Assembly: GCA_963817615.1 (NCBI GenBank)
Contig: CAWFPH010000002.1
Span: 1,054,001-1,118,000, forward strand
Source of the DNA: FEN-1219 sp963817615
GTDB lineage: Bacteria; Pseudomonadota; Gammaproteobacteria; Steroidobacterales; Rariloculaceae
DNA length: 64,000 nt
Reading direction: 5' to 3'
Part shown: positions 45,254 through 54,113 of the stretch, one piece after another
How the letters are laid out: each line of letters begins with the position of its first letter
Position numbering within the stretch: position 1 is the stretch's first letter
Made by a program: the position numbers and the translations under genes
Notes under the pieces: generated by a model
What the model was told of the DNA's origin: nothing
Database searches by the model: none
What the model saw: only the letters and a program-made list of their open reading frames with translations

Positions 45254-48049
45254 TCAAAAACTGAAGGTCGCCTTTGCGTACAGCAGCCGCCCGCGCGGGT
45301 CATGGACCTTCGAGTCGTAGCCGCCGCTCGTGGCTACGTGGGGCGGATCTTTATCGAGCAGATTGATCGCGCCGAATGTGAGCGTCGGCGCGGCTTTGCC
45401 GCCGAGGCGCAGGCTGTATTGCGCGTCGACCGTCGTGAAGCTGCCGATCTTGCGGTACGACTCCGCGCCCTGTCCCAGATCCACCTCGTCGTCGATGTAC
45501 GAGTCGATATAGCGGACGAACGCGTTGATCGAGTGGCGTGCGCGCTGCCAAGCGACGAACGCGTTCATGCGCCAGCGCGGCGTCGACGTGCCGAAGTTCG
45601 AGAAGTTGCGCTTGCCGACACCGTCGACTCGGCCGGCTTGCGGGTCCTCGATGTCGTAGCTCGAGATGTAGGTCGCGTCGGCGCCGACTTTGAGCATGGC
45701 GCCCCGCTGCAGCTCGAAATCGTACGACGTCGACCAATCGAAGCCGTCCGTGTCGAGCGACGACGCGTTTGCGTAGAACGAGTCGACACGCAGCAACAGG
45801 CCGCTCGCCGGATCGCGAATCACCTGCGCAAGGGCTTGCGGATTGCCAAGCGCGGCGGCGTTCAGGATGGCCTGGGCGTTTTGCTCGATGATCACGTGCC
45901 GATAATCGAAAGACCACCAATCGACGTCGATCGCGAGCCGATCGATCGGCGACAGGCTCACGCCCACGTTCATCACGTCGGCTTGCTCGGGCGCAAGCGG
46001 ATCGCCGCTTGCATTCGGCTGCGTACGCACCGGGAAGAATTGCGGTGTGCCGACGTTCGGGTCGATTAGCTCGGCGAGCGTCGTCTGCGTGCCGAAAGCT
46101 TGGAAGAGCGAGGGCGCGCGAAACGATGTACCGACCGAGCCGCGCAGCGACATCTTGAGCGTCGGCCGCCAGAGGAGCGTGATCTTGGGATCGGCCGAGT
46201 CGACGCCGCGCCCATAGTCCTCATAGCGGCCTGCGACCTGTAGGTTGAGCTTCTCGGTCAGCGGTAGGGCGAGCTCCAGGAACACCGCATCGACGTTGCG
46301 GCTGTCCCCGAAGTCCGGGTTGCCCACCAAGAATAGAAAGTTGTCTCGGTTTGCGTTCGGATCGTAGTCGTAGTCGATCTCGTCGCCGCGATACTGCGCG
46401 CCGACCGCGAGGCCGATGGGGCCGCCGGCGAGATCGCCGAGCTGGCGCGACGCAAAGCCCTCGACGGTCTTGAGATCGCTGTGCGCGTTGAAGCTCTCGA
46501 AACCGATCAGGTCTGCGAGCAACGCGGGCGAGTTGGGCGTGCCGGAGCCGGTTAGCGCGCTCCCGAAAGGATTGAAATACGCGCATGGTGCAACGCCAGG
46601 CGTGCCGATTGCCGGGTCGCAGCCCGGCCCGCCGAGACCGCGAATCGCGAGATCGAAGCGGTCGACCAGCACGTCCGGCGCCTCGACGAAGAACTTGTTC
46701 TCGCTGTACTGGGCGCCGGCTTCCCAGACCCAGTCGCCGATCGAGCCCGTCAGAGAGGCCGCGAACCGCCGCGTCTTGGAGTTGTGCACGCTTTGAATCG
46801 CAGTGCCGCCCGCACCGATGAGTCGGCCGATGAAGAGCACGTCCGTGCCGTAAGGGTTGTCGGGGTGCGTCGCCGAGATCACGGGGAACGCGGCGAACGG
46901 AAACGATGGCGAGTTGTTGCGCTTCGCGTCGTTGTCCGCGACGTGCATCTCGATGCGCCCGTTCAACCGATCGCTGAACTTGTGGGTCACCTCGACGTAA
47001 GCACTGCTGCGCCGTTCTTCCGGGATGATCGAGTAGAAGCCGCCGAAATCGAACTCACAGAGGCCGATTGGGATCGGACCACTGGGGCTCGGCACGGAAG
47101 CGGCGATGCTCGGTACGACCTTCGGATCTTGGGCCGCGATCGCGCTGCAGTCCTGGTCCGCGAGCACGGGCGGCTGGGCACCGGGCACGGCCGGCAGCCC
47201 GAGCTGTGGTTCGACGAAGTCGGCGACGCCATTGCGGTTGCTGTCGAACGCGGCGGTCCAAGCGGGCTGAAACGCGGGATTCCCCGGCAATGACGGGATC
47301 AGGAACGAGCCAGGATTGCCGGCCTGGCTCAGGTCGTCGGTCGGGCTCGAGAGCCGCCGATCGTAGGTCGTGAGTGGGTCGCGGCTCAGATGGTGGAACG
47401 CGACGAGCAGATGCGTGCGGTCCTTGCCGAGCCCATAGAGCCCGCTCAGCTCGCGGTCGTTCTGCGGAGAGCCGTCCACGGTTTGCAGCGCCGGTTGAAG
47501 CTCGAAGCCCGTGAAGCCGGTGCGGGTGATGAAGTTCACGACGCCGGCCACGGCCTCGGAGCCGTACAGCGCGGTCGCACCGTCCTTGAGCAGCTCGATG
47601 CGATCGAACGCGATCATCGGGGGCAGCGACGACGTGTCTACGAAGTTCTCGCCGCGGTCCGTTGCGACCGCGCTCTGCGTCTGCCGCCGGCCGTTGATCA
47701 GCACGAGCGTGGAGCTCACGCCGAGCCCGCGCAGGTTCACGTTGCTCGTGCCGGTCGTGAAGTTCTGCGTGAACGCGTCGGGGTTGTTCTGCGAGCCCGT
47801 GTTGATCGTGAGGTCCTCGATCACGCGGCCGATCTCGTTCGCGCCGTTCGCGGCGAGATCGGCTGCCGAGAGCGTCACGAGCGGCGATGGCGAGTCGAAC
47901 TGCGACTTGCGACGGATGTACGTGCCCGTGACGATCACCTGCTCGACGCCCTGGTCCTGGGCGTGCGCGGGCACCGCCGCGAGCAACGCCGCGACGGCCG
48001 CTGCTACGCCGGCCGTGCGCCACATCGCCGCGCTCAAACGGTGAATCAT
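45254..48049 (-). CDS. TonB-dependent outer-membrane receptor
   Basis: The 931-residue receptor has a signal peptide (AAVAALLAAVPAHAQ), a TonB-box-like EQVIVTG, a plug domain (about 45-170: NVNLRGLGVSSTLVLINGRR, RIELLKDGATALYGSEAVAG) and a long beta-barrel ending in F (YAKATFSF). GGAGGAG seven bases before the ATG fixes the start. It imports a substrate across the outer membrane using TonB energy. Sixteen bases upstream ends a VolA-like lipase gene in the same direction, suggesting coupled lipid or ester processing and uptake. Confidence 0.95.
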   Translation of the reverse strand: MIHRLSAAMWRTAGVAAAVAALLAAVPAHAQDQGVEQVIVTGTYIRRKSQFDSPSPLVTLSAADLAANGANEIGRVIEDLTINTGSQNNPDAFTQNFTTGTSNVNLRGLGVSSTLVLINGRRQTQSAVATDRGENFVDTSSLPPMIAFDRIELLKDGATALYGSEAVAGVVNFITRTGFTGFELQPALQTVDGSPQNDRELSGLYGLGKDRTHLLVAFHHLSRDPLTTYDRRLSSPTDDLSQAGNPGSFLIPSLPGNPAFQPAWTAAFDSNRNGVADFVEPQLGLPAVPGAQPPVLADQDCSAIAAQDPKVVPSIAASVPSPSGPIPIGLCEFDFGGFYSIIPEERRSSAYVEVTHKFSDRLNGRIEMHVADNDAKRNNSPSFPFAAFPVISATHPDNPYGTDVLFIGRLIGAGGTAIQSVHNSKTRRFAASLTGSIGDWVWEAGAQYSENKFFVEAPDVLVDRFDLAIRGLGGPGCDPAIGTPGVAPCAYFNPFGSALTGSGTPNSPALLADLIGFESFNAHSDLKTVEGFASRQLGDLAGGPIGLAVGAQYRGDEIDYDYDPNANRDNFLFLVGNPDFGDSRNVDAVFLELALPLTEKLNLQVAGRYEDYGRGVDSADPKITLLWRPTLKMSLRGSVGTSFRAPSLFQAFGTQTTLAELIDPNVGTPQFFPVRTQPNASGDPLAPEQADVMNVGVSLSPIDRLAIDVDWWSFDYRHVIIEQNAQAILNAAALGNPQALAQVIRDPASGLLLRVDSFYANASSLDTDGFDWSTSYDFELQRGAMLKVGADATYISSYDIEDPQAGRVDGVGKRNFSNFGTSTPRWRMNAFVAWQRARHSINAFVRYIDSYIDDEVDLGQGAESYRKIGSFTTVDAQYSLRLGGKAAPTLTFGAINLLDKDPPHVATSGGYDSKVHDPRGRLLYAKATFSF

Positions 48050-48065
48050 CGAAGTGCTCCTCCGT

Positions 48066-50063
48066 TCATTCCACGACGCTCGAGTTAGTGATTTGGATGG
48101 CGCTGCCGCCGGCGGCGGCGTAGGAGACCGTCTCGCGCTGCATCTCGGTCGTGACGGCCGGATCGATGGCCGGATTGAACAACGACGAGTGGCCGCCGGC
48201 CGTGAAGCGCACGATGCCGCTCGTCGTCGCCGGGGGCGGCACGGCCGTGGTCGCGTGCACGCTCGGCAAGCGCCAGAGCGCCGCCAGCGCATCGGTCGGC
48301 GCGTTCGGAACGGCGGTGTCGCCCAAGATCTCGATCACGTGCAGCGGATGAGTTGCCGCGGCCGCAGCGGCGTAGTTCACGGGATCGACCGTGTCGATCA
48401 CCGTCTGCAGATCGCGCACGAAACTGTCGAAGCCGACCGTACCGGGCGGTAGGCCTTGCGCCGACAGCACGGCCCGTATCGGCGCGCCGAAATCGACGGC
48501 TGCCGGGTCCGTGAGAATGGACGTCCAAGGACCGGCCGGGCTCGACAACGTGGCGGTCGTCACGTCGGAATCCACGCCCAGAAACACGCCGCTGATGATG
48601 CTGCCGAGCGAGATGCCGACGTAGTGAATCTGCGTGCCGTCGAGGTCAGGGCTCGAATCGCCGTTGGGAAAATCGAGCGTCGGCAGCGTCCGCGCGAGAT
48701 AGATCGTGTCCGACACGGCCTGACGGATGTGGTCCCGCGCGTTCAACGGGTTTTCGAGGTTCAAAATCTCCCATCCGTCGTCGATTTTGCCGTCGGGCGC
48801 GAATACGCCGGTCGCCCCGACGTTGTCGAGGTTGAAGTGGCGCTCATTGTTGCCGAACGGGCTGCCGGGACCTTGGTAGAACGGACTCGACGTGTCGGTG
48901 ACACCATGCAACGGCAGATCGATGGCGATCACCGCAAAACCCGCCTGCGCGAATGCATCCGCGATCGCGAGCATCACGGTGCGATTGAGCGTGATGCCGT
49001 GCTGAAAGATCACGACCGGCCAGCCTCCGGAGGGACGGGTGTGCCCGCTGCCGGCATTCGGCAGCGTCGCGAGCAGCGGGATGCGCATGTTCGGCACGCG
49101 GGCAACCGGCAGGGGGTCTGTCGTATCCGGCGGTGCGAGCGAGGCGTTGAGCCAGATGCTCGCGAGGGGATTCGCGGGGTCGCCGAAATACGGAATCTCG
49201 ATGTAGCCTGTGTAGATGTCGGCGATGCCGGGCAAGCCGAGCCCGAGGGCGGCCGTGGTGATGCCTGCGGAGACCACGAGCGCGTTGCGCGGCGTTGCTG
49301 TCGCCTCGATCGCGTTCAACACGGCGCCGATCGACTGTGTGCGCATGCTGAATGCCACGACGATGCTCGCGCCCGGCACGCCGAGCAACGACGTTGCCGA
49401 CGCGACGAGCGGCGCGATAGCCGGAAACAGCGGATCGAGTGCCGGCGTGCCGGGCACGCTCGTGAGACCCGCCAGCGACGCGTCGCGCACGGCGCCGAAC
49501 GCAAGGTCCGCGGCAGCGGCGACGCCGGCCGTGCTGTGCACGCGATTCGTGAGCACGAACGCGTAGCGGGTGCGTGGCGCGAGCGGCTTCAGGGGCAGGA
49601 TCTCGACGATGCCGCCGCCGCTGCCGGCCGCGTCCGAGACGCGCACCGTGTAGTCGACGCCGGGTACGAGCGGTGCGCCGTGCGTCGCATCGAGCACGTA
49701 AACCGATTCGGCGCCGCTCGGCGCCGCTAGCGGATCGAACGGCACGAGCGACGCGGGATCGACCGGGCCGTTGAACGGCACACTGATCGGAGCGGTCGTC
49801 GAGAAGCCGTCGAGCGTGTCGAGCGCCGCCGCCAACGGGCTCGTGATCTTGATGGGCACGTCCAGCTTCGAGCCGGTCGGATTGTAGAGATCGTTCGGGT
49901 ACGGCCCGACATCGACGGGCGGCGCATACAGCGCGACGAATCCGGTGCCGGCGGCCGGCTGCGGTGCGGTGAACTGGACGGGCGGCGGGCCATTCGAGGA
50001 GCCGCTTTCGCAGCCGACGGCGATGAAAGCGCAGAGCAGTGAGCACAGAATCAACCGTTGCAT
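48066..50063 (-). CDS. VolA-like surface lipase/lysophospholipase lipoprotein
   Basis: The 665-residue lipoprotein opens MQRLILCSLLCAFIAVGC, with the lipobox AVGC. The N-terminal half contains PYPNDLYNP and LDTLDGFSTTAPISVPFNG, the signature of the bacterial virulence-factor lipase N-terminal domain (PF12262, as in Vibrio VolA). The second half is an alpha/beta hydrolase: VVIFQHGITLNR (oxyanion), the nucleophile elbow GISLGS, and a late GHSSL histidine. GAGAGGG precedes the ATG. It is in one unit with the downstream TonB-dependent receptor. By analogy it probably hydrolyses lipids at the cell surface; the substrate is unproven. Confidence 0.85.
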   Translation of the reverse strand: MQRLILCSLLCAFIAVGCESGSSNGPPPVQFTAPQPAAGTGFVALYAPPVDVGPYPNDLYNPTGSKLDVPIKITSPLAAALDTLDGFSTTAPISVPFNGPVDPASLVPFDPLAAPSGAESVYVLDATHGAPLVPGVDYTVRVSDAAGSGGGIVEILPLKPLAPRTRYAFVLTNRVHSTAGVAAAADLAFGAVRDASLAGLTSVPGTPALDPLFPAIAPLVASATSLLGVPGASIVVAFSMRTQSIGAVLNAIEATATPRNALVVSAGITTAALGLGLPGIADIYTGYIEIPYFGDPANPLASIWLNASLAPPDTTDPLPVARVPNMRIPLLATLPNAGSGHTRPSGGWPVVIFQHGITLNRTVMLAIADAFAQAGFAVIAIDLPLHGVTDTSSPFYQGPGSPFGNNERHFNLDNVGATGVFAPDGKIDDGWEILNLENPLNARDHIRQAVSDTIYLARTLPTLDFPNGDSSPDLDGTQIHYVGISLGSIISGVFLGVDSDVTTATLSSPAGPWTSILTDPAAVDFGAPIRAVLSAQGLPPGTVGFDSFVRDLQTVIDTVDPVNYAAAAAATHPLHVIEILGDTAVPNAPTDALAALWRLPSVHATTAVPPPATTSGIVRFTAGGHSSLFNPAIDPAVTTEMQRETVSYAAAGGSAIQITNSSVVE

Positions 50064-50197
50064 CGGCGAACCCTCTCCGCTTGACGACCGAGCGCGCGCG
50101 TCGCGCCGAGTATATAGATCCGTTCGTGCGGCCGCGCTCGGCGAATCACTGCAAAAGCTTCGAGTACAATGCACGCTCGAGCGGCGGGAGCGGCGCT

Positions 50198-51205
50198 TTG
50201 AAGATCGCAGTACTGTTCGGCGGCGACAGCATGGAACGCGACGTGTCGATCGCGAGCGCTTCGCAGGTGGTGAGCGCGCTGCGGAGCCGCGGCCACGATG
50301 TCGTTGCGTATGACTCCGGCCGGGGCAAGCTTTCCGCCGCGGACGAACGGCGCTTGTTTACGGGACGCATCGACCGCCAGCCGCCGGACAAGCGTTCGGT
50401 GGCGGGCTTACCCACCGCCGTCTCCGCCCCGGAGCTCGCCGAAGTCGACCTCGTGTTCCTCGCGCTGCACGGCGGCAGCGGGGAAGACGGCACGGTCCAG
50501 GCCCTGCTCGACCTCGCGGGAATCCCCTACACGGGCAGCGGCAAGCTCGGCAGCGCGCTCGGCTGGGACAAGGACGTTGCGAAGCGCCTGTTCCTCGCGG
50601 CCGGCGTGCCGACGCCCGACTGGTTGATGGCGCCCGTCGCGGTGGAGCGCGCGGTCCGGGAGCTCGGTTTGCCGATGATCGTGAAGCCGAACGGTCAGGG
50701 ATCGACGGTCGGGCTCACGCTCGTGAAGTCGGCTATCGAGCTCCAGCCTGCGATCGATGTCGCGGCGTCGTTCGACACCGCCGTGATGCTGGAGCGCTAT
50801 GTCGAGGGACGTGAGCTAACGGTCGGAATCCTCGACGGCGAGCCGCTCGCGGTCGGCGAGATCATCCCCGCGACAGGGACGATCTTCGACTACGCGGCGA
50901 AGTATCAGCACGGTGGCGCCGAGGAGATCTTTCCGGCCGACCTCACGCATTCGCAGACGCTGCATGCGCAGGACCTCGCGTTGCGCGTACATCGCGCGCT
51001 CAAGCTCGAATGCTACAGCCGCGTCGACTTTCGAATGGACCCGGACGGTGGCATTTGGTGTCTCGAGGCCAATACGCTGCCCGGCCTCACCGGCGGCAGC
51101 TTGCTGCCGCGTGCGGCCGCCGCGGTCGGCATCGACTTCCCGGAGCTCTGCGAGCGCATCTGCCGAGCGGCGCTCGCGCGCCGCAGATCGCCGCTGGCGA
51201 GTTAG
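50198..51205 (+). CDS. ddl: D-alanine--D-alanine ligase
   Basis: The ATP-grasp enzyme joins two D-Ala for peptidoglycan precursors. The TTG at 50198 was chosen: it is preceded by GGGAG at eight bases and gives the standard opening MKIAVLFGGDSMERDVSIAS. Further motifs are LALHGGSGEDGTVQALLD, YTGSGKLGSALGWDK, LPMIVKPNGQGSTVG and CLEANTLPGLTGGSLLPRAA. The 335-residue product has normal length for the family. It lies outside any mur/fts cluster and ends four bases inside the convergent DUF423 gene. Confidence 0.93.
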   Translation: MKIAVLFGGDSMERDVSIASASQVVSALRSRGHDVVAYDSGRGKLSAADERRLFTGRIDRQPPDKRSVAGLPTAVSAPELAEVDLVFLALHGGSGEDGTVQALLDLAGIPYTGSGKLGSALGWDKDVAKRLFLAAGVPTPDWLMAPVAVERAVRELGLPMIVKPNGQGSTVGLTLVKSAIELQPAIDVAASFDTAVMLERYVEGRELTVGILDGEPLAVGEIIPATGTIFDYAAKYQHGGAEEIFPADLTHSQTLHAQDLALRVHRALKLECYSRVDFRMDPDGGIWCLEANTLPGLTGGSLLPRAAAAVGIDFPELCERICRAALARRRSPLAS

Positions 51206-51600
51206 CCCTTCGCGCCCCGGCCGAGCCAAGCGCTCGCAGCGAATACGAGCCAACCGAGCATGAACGACACGCCGCCGTAGGGGGCTGCCGCCTCGATCGA
51301 ATGCGGCGCTCCGAACGTGGCGACGTAGATGCTCCCACAGAAAAGGACGGTGCCCGCGACCATGAGCCAAGCCGCGAGCCACAGCGCGCGTCCGCCGATT
51401 CCATGCAGACCGACGAGTGTGATCGCGATGAGGCCCAACGCATGAAAGAATTGGAACTCGACGGCGGTCGAAAAGGCCCGCAGCGCGCGCTCGTCGATTC
51501 CGGTGAGCACGTGGCTACCGAGCGCGCCGCCGATCGTCGCGATGAGCAGCGATATGCCGGCAATACAGAGTAGCGCTCGCGCCTGGGTCGTGAGATTCAT
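51202..51600 (-). CDS. DUF423 family membrane protein
   Basis: The 132-residue protein has four hydrophobic segments (ARALLCIAGISLLIATIGGA, HALGLIAITLVGL, LAAWLMVAGTVLFCGSIY and VSFMLGWLVFAASAWL), with the family signature GALGSHVL near residue 25 and APYGGVSFMLGW near the end. The role is unknown. The ATG at 51600 is the first good start. It overlaps the ddl stop by four bases, convergently. It is the first gene downstream of the tRNA on the minus strand. Confidence 0.85.
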   Translation of the reverse strand: MNLTTQARALLCIAGISLLIATIGGALGSHVLTGIDERALRAFSTAVEFQFFHALGLIAITLVGLHGIGGRALWLAAWLMVAGTVLFCGSIYVATFGAPHSIEAAAPYGGVSFMLGWLVFAASAWLGRGAKG

Positions 51601-51735
51601 CGGCTCGACGGATGCCGTCCGCGGATGGGAGGGGCGACGATAGCATGCGTCGGCTCGACGCTCGTAGCGAATGGGCTGGCTGCCCAACGCGGGTTGCGGC
51701 GGAAGATCGGCGTTACCCCGCGGAGCGCTGGAAAA

Positions 51736-52060
51736 TGGTGGGCCCGGTAGGACTTGAACCTACGACCAAGGGATTCACTCTGCCCGCCGTTTCCGACGGA
51801 AGTGGACTATCTCTTCACCCGCAAGTTGCCTTGGTAGGGTGCGGGACGCTCGTGCCTGTCATTAAGAGCGCTGAAGCTCTCAGGTAGTCTCTGCACCTTC
51901 CGGCGGTGCACCGCCGGCTCGGCTCAGGGTTGCCGGCTGCCCGCGCCTCTGGCGCGGCGCTACGGGTTCCCTGAATTCATCCCGTCCACTTCACGGCTCG
52001 TCGCCGCAAAGGCACCTCTCTCGATGAGTCCCCTGCTCTAACCAACTGAGCTACAGGCCC
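51736..52060 (-). tRNA. ileX: tRNA-Ile2 (anticodon CAU), interrupted by an intron
   Basis: Two exons are readable on the minus strand. Exon 1 (52060-52024) gives the acceptor strand GGGCCTG, the D-arm and the anticodon stem through CTCAT. Exon 2 (51775-51736) starts AATCCCT, continues with TTGGTCG, the T-arm GTAGG-TTCAAGT-CCTAC and CGGGCCC, and ends with encoded CCA. Joined, they make a normal cloverleaf with loop CTCATAA and 7-bp acceptor stem (one G-U). Identity with elongator Met is rejected because TTGGTCG and the TTCAAGTCC arm match E. coli ileX, and ileX also lies beside rpoD there. The C34 should be modified to lysidine by TilS. Confidence 0.92.
51776..52023 (-). ncRNA. Group I intron in the anticodon loop of tRNA-Ile2
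   Basis: A 248-base insertion follows anticodon base 36. R-like GTGCAGAGACTA (51885-51896) and S-like AAGAGATAGTCC (51804-51815) can pair as P7 (GACTA/TAGTC). P4 is TCAGGG/CCCTGA (51969-51974 with 51924-51929), P5 a 7-bp hairpin with loop AGA (51941-51957), P6 a 7-bp hairpin with loop TGCA (51900-51917) and P3 GGACG/CGTCC (51983-51987 with 51844-51848). The guide GTG at 52015-52013 can pair with exon CAU to give a U-G splice-site wobble. The intron ends in G (51776). There is no ORF. The architecture resembles the Azoarcus tRNA-Ile intron (IC3). Confidence 0.9.
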
Positions 52061-52103
52061 ACGCGCGATATGGTAGCACCGCGGCCGCCGCTCGTCGGAA
52101 AAC

Positions 52104-52129
52104 GAAGGGCCCGCGCTTGCGGGCCCTTC
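52104..52129 (-). terminator. Intrinsic terminator after rpoD
   Basis: GAAGGGCCCGC (52104-52114) pairs perfectly with GCGGGCCCTTC (52119-52129) across a four-base loop. Reading on the minus strand, GTTTTC follows the stem, giving a classical Rho-independent terminator about 40 bases after the rpoD stop and about 45 bases before the tRNA. Confidence 0.85.
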
Positions 52130-52167
52130 GAGCGGTTACAGCGCGCCGTCAACGACGGCGCAAGCGG

Positions 52168-54012
52168 TCAGTCGTCGATCAAGAAGCTGCGCAGCTGATC
52201 CGAACGCGAGGGGTGACGCAGCTTGCGCAACGCCTTCGCCTCGATCTGTCGAATCCGCTCGCGAGTGACATCGAACTGCTTGCCGACCTCTTCGAGCGTA
52301 TGGTCGGTGTTCATGTCGATGCCGAACCGCATGCGCAGCACTTTCGCTTCGCGCGGCGTGAGACCCGCCAGCACCGCGTGCGTCGTTTCCTTGAGGCCTT
52401 CGTCGGTTGCGGAGTCGATCGGCGAGGACACGGCCGTGTCCTCGATGAAGTCGCCGAGATGCGAATCCTCGTCGTCGCCGATCGGAGTTTCCATCGAGAT
52501 GGGCTCCTTTGCGATCTTGAGCACTTTGCGGACCTTGTCCTCCGGCATCTCCATGCGCTGAGCGAGCTCGTCGGGCGTCGGCTCGCGACCCATCTCCTGC
52601 AGCATTTGCCGCGAGATCCGGTTCAGCTTGTTGATGGTCTCGATCATGTGCACGGGGATGCGGATCGTACGTGCCTGGTCCGCGATGGAGCGAGTGATCG
52701 CCTGGCGGATCCACCACGTGGCGTAGGTCGAGAACTTGTAGCCGCGGCGGTATTCGAATTTGTCGACGGCCTTCATCAGGCCGATGTTGCCTTCCTGGAT
52801 CAAGTCGAGGAATTGCAGACCGCGGTTCGTGTACTTCTTGGCGATCGAGATCACCAGCCGGAGGTTAGCCTCGACCATCTCCTTCTTGGCGCGGCGTGCT
52901 TGTGCCTCGCCGAGCGAGATGTCGCGGTTGATCTCCTTGACGTCGCTGACCGTGAGCGCCGCGGTTTGCTCCATCTTATGCAAGCGCTTCTGTGCGCGCT
53001 GCACCTCTTCCTTGAGCCGCGCAAGCGCGGAGGAATGCTTGCGCTTCGAACGGATGTGCTTGTCGATCCAAGTGAGATTCGTCTCGTTCTTCGGGAAGCT
53101 CGCGATGAAGTCCTTGCGCGGCATGCCGGCGTCACGCACGCAGAGCGCCATCACGAGGCGTTCCTGGCCGCGAATTTGGCCCACGACTTCGCGCAGCTGG
53201 CCGACCATCTGGTCGAACACCTTCGGCGCGAGCTTGAGCTCCATGAACTCGGTCGTGAGCGACTTCAGCGACTTCTTCGTGCTTGCGTGCTTCGTGCCGT
53301 TTTCCTGCAACGTCTCGACGTAACGCTTGTGGAGCCGGCGCAGCTTCTTCAGCCGCTGCGCGACCTCTTCCGGATCGGGGCCGGTCTCGGGCGCATCCTC
53401 GGCATCCGGATCGTCGTCGTCGCCGGAGCTTTGCTCGGCCGCGGCAGCCGCCCGCGCGTTCGGGTCTGCGATCTGCTCGTTCGGATCGATGAATCCCGTG
53501 ATCAGATCCTGCAGACGCGCTTCGCCGCGGGCGACTTGCTCGTGCGTGTCGAACAGCAGCGTGCAAGTCGGCGGAAACTGGGCGAGCGCCGAGCGCACTT
53601 GGTCGAGACCTTCCTCGATGCGCTTCGCGATCCGGATCTCGCCTTCGCGCGTCAGTAGCTCGACGGTGCCCATCTCGCGCATGTACATGCGGACGGGGTC
53701 GGTGGTACGGCCGAACTCGGCGTCGACGGTCGCGAGCGCGGCCGCGGCCTCGTCGGCGGCGTCCTCGTCGTTCGACACCGCCGAGTCCGACAGCAACAAC
53801 GACTCGGCATCCGGTGCCTTCTCGTACACCGTGATACCCATATCGTTGATCATGTTGACGATCTCTTCGATCTGCTCCGGATCGACGATATCGCTCGGCA
53901 GGTGATCATTGACCTCGCTATAGGTCAGGTAGCCTTGTTCCTTGCCTTTCGCAATCAGCAGCTTGAGCTGCGATTGGCTCTCGTCTTCCGGGGCTTGGGC
54001 TGGTGTATCCAT
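52168..54012 (-). CDS. rpoD: RNA polymerase primary sigma factor sigma-70
   Basis: The 614-residue sigma factor has region 1.1 (QLKLLIAKGKEQGYLTYSEV), 1.2 (TTDPVRMYMREMGTVELLTR), a long acidic non-conserved region (Asp/Ala-rich near 165-195), region 2 (LRLVISIAKKYTNRGLQFLD, then GYKFSTYATWWIRQAI), region 3 (ETINKLNRISRQMLQE) and region 4 (EEVGKQFDVTRERIRQIEAK). The length matches E. coli RpoD (613). The ATG at 54012 gives MDTPAQ. It follows dnaG by about 100 bases, the conserved order, and a strong terminator follows its stop. Confidence 0.97.
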   Translation of the reverse strand: MDTPAQAPEDESQSQLKLLIAKGKEQGYLTYSEVNDHLPSDIVDPEQIEEIVNMINDMGITVYEKAPDAESLLLSDSAVSNDEDAADEAAAALATVDAEFGRTTDPVRMYMREMGTVELLTREGEIRIAKRIEEGLDQVRSALAQFPPTCTLLFDTHEQVARGEARLQDLITGFIDPNEQIADPNARAAAAAEQSSGDDDDPDAEDAPETGPDPEEVAQRLKKLRRLHKRYVETLQENGTKHASTKKSLKSLTTEFMELKLAPKVFDQMVGQLREVVGQIRGQERLVMALCVRDAGMPRKDFIASFPKNETNLTWIDKHIRSKRKHSSALARLKEEVQRAQKRLHKMEQTAALTVSDVKEINRDISLGEAQARRAKKEMVEANLRLVISIAKKYTNRGLQFLDLIQEGNIGLMKAVDKFEYRRGYKFSTYATWWIRQAITRSIADQARTIRIPVHMIETINKLNRISRQMLQEMGREPTPDELAQRMEMPEDKVRKVLKIAKEPISMETPIGDDEDSHLGDFIEDTAVSSPIDSATDEGLKETTHAVLAGLTPREAKVLRMRFGIDMNTDHTLEEVGKQFDVTRERIRQIEAKALRKLRHPSRSDQLRSFLIDD

Positions 54013-54113
54013 GGATATGTGCAGTCCTCTCGGGGGGTGAGGGGGCAACTCAAACGGACCAATATACTCCACTGAGAGCACCTGGGCCAGCCAGGAGTTC
54101 CGGGGACATCGAC

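Noticed and set aside
51612..51887. Plus-strand open frame across the tRNA containing MVGPVGLEPTTKG
   Set aside because: This wording is the classic spurious translation of the antisense strand of a tRNA 3' end; the DNA is explained by tRNA-Ile2 exon 2 and the intron.
51776..52023. The insertion could be an archaeal-type (bulge-helix-bulge) tRNA intron or an integrated element
   Set aside because: It is far longer than such introns, has the R/S core elements of group I introns, and shows no direct repeat, integrase or att duplication.
51736..52060. The CAU tRNA as elongator or initiator tRNA-Met
   Set aside because: The body sequence and the position next to rpoD match E. coli ileX. The initiator features (C1-A72 mismatch, GGG/CCC anticodon stem) are absent.
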